Assembly (NCBI GenBank): GCA_965222065.1
Contig: OZ244933.1
Span: forward strand, 1,736,001 to 1,800,000
Length of the DNA: 64,000 nucleotides
Direction: 5' to 3'
Source: GM7GCV1 sp965222065
Lineage (GTDB): Bacteria; Pseudomonadota; Gammaproteobacteria; Pseudomonadales; GM7GCV1
In this document: one piece after another, positions 60,978 to 64,000 of the stretch
Layout of the letters: the number at the start of each line of letters is the position of its first letter
Numbering within the stretch: position 1 is the stretch's first letter
Program-made: the position numbers and the translations under genes
The notes under the pieces: generated by a model
What the model was told of the DNA's origin: nothing
What the model saw: the letters and a program-made list of their open reading frames with translations, nothing else
Databases searched by the model: none

Positions 60978-62168
60978 ATGATCAAACCCCATGGTTCCGA
61001 CACGTTAAATCCACTCTTTGTCGATGACGCAGGCCTTCGTGCTGAGGCAGAAACATTGCCCTCCATCACCGTCACCTCTGCGGCAGCGGCTAACGCTGTT
61101 ATGTTGGGTTCGGGATATTTCAATCCGCTGACGGGCTACATGAATCTGGCCGATGCCCTGTCCGCTGCGACAGAACTAAAAACGACATCAGGGCTGTTTT
61201 TCCCGGTGCCTGTCGTCAATCGGGTTGAATCGGTCGACGGCATTGAGCCAGGCCAGAAGCTGGCATTGCGCGACCCAAATGTTGAGGGCAATCCAGTGCT
61301 GGCGGTCATGACGGTCGAAGCGATTGATGAAGCCTCTGAAGAGCAGATCGCGACCATGACCCAGGAGGTTTACGGCACGCAGGATCCGGCGCACCCGGGC
61401 GTTGCGGCCTGGATTGCCCAGGGGCCTTATTTCCTGTCTGGTCCCGTTCAGGTTCTGAATTTTAGTTACTTTGAAAAAGATTTCCCCGAAACGTTTCGCA
61501 CGGCTTATCAGATTCGTGAAGAAATTGCCGAGCGTGGCTGGAACAGGGTGGTGGCTTTCCAGACCCGTAACCCCATGCATCGTGCTCACGAAGAACTTTG
61601 CCGTATGGCCATGGAAGCCGTACAGGCCGATGGCTGTGTTATTCATATGCTTTTGGGCAAGCTCAAGGCTGGAGATATCCCTGCCGATGTGAGAGATGCT
61701 TCCATTCGTAAAATGGCGGAACTCTATTTTCCGGAGAACAGTGTCATGATTACCGGATACGGTTTTGACATGCTTTACGCGGGTCCCCGTGAGGCGGTTT
61801 TGCATGCACTATTCCGTCAGAATATGGGCGCTACCCACTTTATTATCGGTCGTGACCATGCCGGTGTAGGTGATTACTACGGTGCGTTTGATGCACAAAC
61901 CATCTTTGAAGAACGTGTACCCGAAGAGGCACTGGATATTGAAATCTTTAATGCGGATCACACGGCTTACAGCAAAAAGCTAAACCGTGTTGTCATGATG
62001 CGCGACGTGCCCGACCATACCAAGGAAGATTTTGTGCTGTTGTCCGGGACGAAAGTGCGGGAAATGTTGGGACAAGGCATTGCACCACCACCGGAGTTTT
62101 CGCGCCCGGAAGTTGCCCAAATCCTTATGGATTATTACCAGGCAATGGACGCTTCCCAGGACGGCTAG
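60978..62168 (+). CDS. sat: ATP sulfurylase (single-subunit sulfate adenylyltransferase)
   Basis: Converts sulfate and ATP to APS. The 396-residue protein has a PUA-like N-terminal domain and a catalytic domain with FQTRNPMHRAHEELCR (QxRNPxHxxH), IIGRDHAGVGDYYGAFDAQ, and FNADHTAYSKKLNRVVMM, close to the sat form seen in sulfur oxidisers and several marine bacteria, not the CysDN heterodimer. With cysC directly upstream the pair can make PAPS. No sulfite reductase or APS reductase gene is in the window, so the direction (assimilation versus energy metabolism) is inferred as assimilation. Confidence 0.94.
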   Translation: MIKPHGSDTLNPLFVDDAGLRAEAETLPSITVTSAAAANAVMLGSGYFNPLTGYMNLADALSAATELKTTSGLFFPVPVVNRVESVDGIEPGQKLALRDPNVEGNPVLAVMTVEAIDEASEEQIATMTQEVYGTQDPAHPGVAAWIAQGPYFLSGPVQVLNFSYFEKDFPETFRTAYQIREEIAERGWNRVVAFQTRNPMHRAHEELCRMAMEAVQADGCVIHMLLGKLKAGDIPADVRDASIRKMAELYFPENSVMITGYGFDMLYAGPREAVLHALFRQNMGATHFIIGRDHAGVGDYYGAFDAQTIFEERVPEEALDIEIFNADHTAYSKKLNRVVMMRDVPDHTKEDFVLLSGTKVREMLGQGIAPPPEFSRPEVAQILMDYYQAMDASQDG

Positions 62169-62184
62169 ACATTCCTTCGGACAT

Positions 62185-62214
62185 AAAAAAGGGGCTTCAG
62201 AAAGCCCCTTTTTT
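62185..62214. terminator. Bidirectional intrinsic terminator
   Basis: AAAAAAGGGGCTT / AAGCCCCTTTTTT with a short CAGA loop. It separates sat (plus strand) from sdhD (minus strand), confirming that the sdhCD transcript ends here without sdhA or sdhB. Confidence 0.9.
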
Positions 62215-62236
62215 ATGCGGTTTTTTTATTTCTGGC

Positions 62237-62563
62237 TTAATAAATCAGCAAAAGGGCAGTAATAAAATAAACCATGGTGACCAGTACACCAAAACCGGTG
62301 AATATCCAGTTGGGCAAACTGATTTTTTGAGCGTAGTCACCGGCGATCTGCCAGCCGGCGAGTATCGAATTCAGGCTGGCAAAAATCAGGGTGATGGTCA
62401 GGTAGACTTTAAACCATGTCTGTGCGAGCAGTGCGGACAGTGCTTCGTAAGATAGTTCGCTAAGCATGGCAGTTGCCAGCACGGCAATAAATACCAGTAT
62501 GACGATGTTGGAGAAGCGCTGGAAAATCCACTGCTGTACGCCATTTCCTCTTTCTAGGCCCAT
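62237..62563 (-). CDS. sdhD: Succinate dehydrogenase membrane anchor subunit SdhD
   Basis: A 108-residue anchor with three membrane helices. The N-terminus GVQQWIFQRFSNIVI and the block WFKVYLTITLIFASLNSILAGWQIAGDY align without gaps to Escherichia coli SdhD. The Asp-Tyr quinone-site pair (D82-Y83 in E. coli numbering) is kept, but the haem ligand His71 is Asn here. It overlaps sdhC by 10 bases. It is followed directly by a terminator: sdhA and sdhB are not adjacent, which is unusual. Confidence 0.88.
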   Translation of the reverse strand: MGLERGNGVQQWIFQRFSNIVILVFIAVLATAMLSELSYEALSALLAQTWFKVYLTITLIFASLNSILAGWQIAGDYAQKISLPNWIFTGFGVLVTMVYFITALLLIY

Positions 62564-62934
62564 ATGACAACCCCCATAAAGATACCGATGACAACTCCCA
62601 GGGAGAGTGCAGTCCAGGAAATAAATTTGCCACCTTCCAGGGATTCAAAAAAGCCCATCTCCTGAATCAGGTGTTTAACTGTGCCCATAAAATAGTAGCC
62701 TGTGGCTGTAGAAAGCCCCCAGGCAACAAACTGGACAAGAAAATTGGTGCTCAGGAGTTCGGCGACGGTTAAAAAGTTCTCTTCAGACTGGAGTGCATAA
62801 CCGGCAGTAAACAGCAGAAAGCCGAAACCCACCCAGAGAATCACAGCGCAAACGCGATGCATGATGGATGCGATGGCCGTAATCGGGAAGCTGATAGAGA
62901 GCAAGTTCAGATTAACAGGTCTTGCTTTGTTCAT
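62554..62934 (-). CDS. sdhC: Succinate dehydrogenase cytochrome b556 subunit SdhC
   Basis: A 126-residue three-helix anchor. ATG 62934 (MNKARPVNLNLLSISFPITAIASIMHRVCAVILW) gives the standard SdhC start; the frame is open to 63018. The haem-ligand His is kept in GTVKHLIQEMG, and the quinone-site Ser...HR segment is kept in SIMHRVCAV. Shares an operon with sdhD only. It is divergent from the phosphopantetheinyl transferase gene across 171 bases. Confidence 0.9.
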   Translation of the reverse strand: MNKARPVNLNLLSISFPITAIASIMHRVCAVILWVGFGFLLFTAGYALQSEENFLTVAELLSTNFLVQFVAWGLSTATGYYFMGTVKHLIQEMGFFESLEGGKFISWTALSLGVVIGIFMGVVIWA

Positions 62935-63105
62935 AGATGAAATATCCGCTTGGAATCTCTTGTTGATTTCGAAGGCGAAGCAGTTTTTGAACCAGTTGAA
63001 ATGTAAACAAAAAACCAACTGCTACAAAGACTTAAGGGCGTTTCGCGGCCGTGCAGTATAAAAGCCAGAGAGGTCAAAATCCAATATTTCCTGAGATTAG
63101 ACAGG

Positions 63106-63879
63106 ATGCCATGGGTTATGCTTTGCGCTCTTTCACTGATAGATGAAACGTTTTTCTCGCTAACCTTGATTATCTGGACACTCGCTACAGGAAACGAAGC
63201 CGGGCTGGATCAACGCCTGATCCAGCTTGCCAGTGGCATTCTGTCTGAAGAAGAACGATTGCGTGCCCGGCGTTTTCAATTTGACGCGGATCGCAATCGC
63301 TTTCTCCTTGCGCATGCCCTCTGTCGTCTCATGCTTTCTTCGCAGGGAGAGTATGAGCCGGCATTCTGGCAATTTGATCGCGAAATACAGGGGCGTCCTT
63401 ATGTGACAAACTCTATATCGCCACTGGATTTTAATTTAAGCCATACCCGCGGTATGGTTGGTTGTGCGTTATCAACGAGTGGGCGGGTTGGCTTTGACCT
63501 GGAGCACAGGCTTCGCGCGGTAAATATTTCCCGTCTGGCAGAGAAAAAGTTTGCGGCAAAGGAAACAGAAGATGTGCTCGCTCTCTCCGATAAGGAACAG
63601 CGAGACCAGTTCTTTCGCTACTGGACATTAAAAGAGGCGTATATCAAGGTGACCGGCAGAGGGCTTCGCGAGGCCCTGGATAGTTTTTGTTTTGATTTAA
63701 CCAGTGCCCATCCCAGATGCCAACTGGGCGATCAAAATTCGAACCGCTACAGTTTTGGCCTGTTTTCAGCAAGTCAGGAACACCAGGCAGCCTGGGCTTT
63801 GGAAGCAAGGGAAAAACAAATTCTCCTGCCCGAGATACATAACCTGAGCCTAAAGGAATTTCAGGAAATGCTTTTATGA
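63106..63879 (+). CDS. Sfp-type 4'-phosphopantetheinyl transferase
   Basis: Transfers phosphopantetheine from CoA to carrier proteins. Family motifs: FNLSHTRGMVGCALS, the metal motif VGFDLEHR (GxDxE), and FFRYWTLKEAYIKVTGRGL (WxxKEAxxK). At 257 residues it is the longer Sfp/Gsp type, generally used for secondary carrier proteins; no polyketide or peptide synthase is in view. The ribosome site is weak and ATG 63118 is a second option. It overlaps the VanZ-like gene by 4 bases (ATGA). Confidence 0.88.
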   Translation: MPWVMLCALSLIDETFFSLTLIIWTLATGNEAGLDQRLIQLASGILSEEERLRARRFQFDADRNRFLLAHALCRLMLSSQGEYEPAFWQFDREIQGRPYVTNSISPLDFNLSHTRGMVGCALSTSGRVGFDLEHRLRAVNISRLAEKKFAAKETEDVLALSDKEQRDQFFRYWTLKEAYIKVTGRGLREALDSFCFDLTSAHPRCQLGDQNSNRYSFGLFSASQEHQAAWALEAREKQILLPEIHNLSLKEFQEMLL

Positions 63880-64000
63880 AAAAAGCGGCTTTACATATGA
63901 CTCTGGTCCTATTGTATGCGCTGCTTTTGACCTGGCTTTCGCTTATGCCTGGCAGCGACTACGAAACCTGGTTCTCTCATGCCGACAAGCTTTTACATGT
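63876..64000 (+). CDS. VanZ-like membrane protein, 3' truncated by window end
   Basis: Only the first 41 codons are present. They encode a Lys-rich start, a membrane helix (LVLLYALLLTWLSLMPG) and DYETWFSHADKLLHV. The Ser-x-x-Pro turn followed by a conserved Asp-Lys-x-x-His is the mark of VanZ-like proteins. Coupled to the upstream transferase gene by a 4-base overlap. Confidence 0.7.
   Translation, partial: MKKAALHMTLVLLYALLLTWLSLMPGSDYETWFSHADKLLH

Noticed and set aside
1..64000. tRNA, rRNA, CRISPR arrays, insertion sequences, phage genes
   Set aside because: None recognised on reading; no direct-repeat arrays with spacers, no transposase or integrase proteins.

Overview
The window looks like a piece of chromosome from an aerobic, Gram-negative gammaproteobacterium of the Pseudomonadales/Cellvibrionales type, probably marine. 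The support is the gene order and the families: tonB-gshB-pilGHIJ-chpA as in Pseudomonas, the orn/rsgA...psd neighbourhood, a GltBD pair, RpoH, SucA-SucB-Lpd, and GshA/GshB. No rRNA, tRNA, CRISPR array, phage or insertion sequence was recognised. The two ends cut through ahcY (left) and a VanZ-like gene (right).

Layout. 1-2.7 kb: ahcY-metF-rsmE (methyl cycle and rRNA methylation). 2.8-13.5 kb: a complete-looking type IV pilus chemosensory (Chp) operon on the minus strand, pilG-pilH-pilH2-pilI-pilJ-chpA-chpC, without the adaptation enzymes PilK and ChpB. 13.7-17.1 kb: gshB, a TonB-like gene, orn and rsgA. 17.1-28.7 kb: an accessory block between rsgA and psd. It holds a TPR/outer-membrane-barrel protein, a giant exported FecR-domain protein with five ~290-residue repeats, a CHASE2 adenylate cyclase, and a GAF-GAF-HD-GYP gene broken by one in-frame amber codon. 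28.8-42 kb: psd, a degenerate HD-GYP protein, gltB-gltD-hemE, a cysteine synthase, and an overlapping operon LysR-HMG-CoA lyase-rsuA-rsmC/rlmG-like. 43.0-43.9 kb: the most striking region, described below. 43.9-52.9 kb: photolyase, rpoH, trmB, an FKBP lipoprotein, a frameshifted DEAD-box helicase, dsbB, acpH and gshA. 53-64 kb: sucA-sucB-lpd, alr, cysC-sat, an isolated sdhC-sdhD pair, an Sfp-type phosphopantetheinyl transferase, and a VanZ-like start.

Main discovery candidate (43.0-43.9 kb). Three unannotated genes, each 28 codons, encode paralogous single-span membrane miniproteins ending in a nearly invariant tail (consensus LLAAIxKSExDYANH). Each has a good ribosome binding site and its own promoter. 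Each promoter carries a 15-bp AT-N11-AT element (the T-N11-A form of a LysR-type site) directly abutting the -35 hexamer, with the same 17-bp spacer in all three. One gene is divergent from a LysR-type regulator gene. Two of the three transcripts also carry, between the stop codon and the terminator, a duplicated hairpin whose loop is pure or nearly pure C (C9 or CCCCACCCC). The set looks like a small-protein/RNA regulon controlled by the adjacent LysR protein; its function is unknown.

Second candidate. The TPR-barrel protein and the giant FecR-repeat protein look like an outer-membrane exporter and its cargo, loosely similar to Slam/DUF560 (type XI) secretion. They sit tail to tail with cyclic-nucleotide signalling genes.
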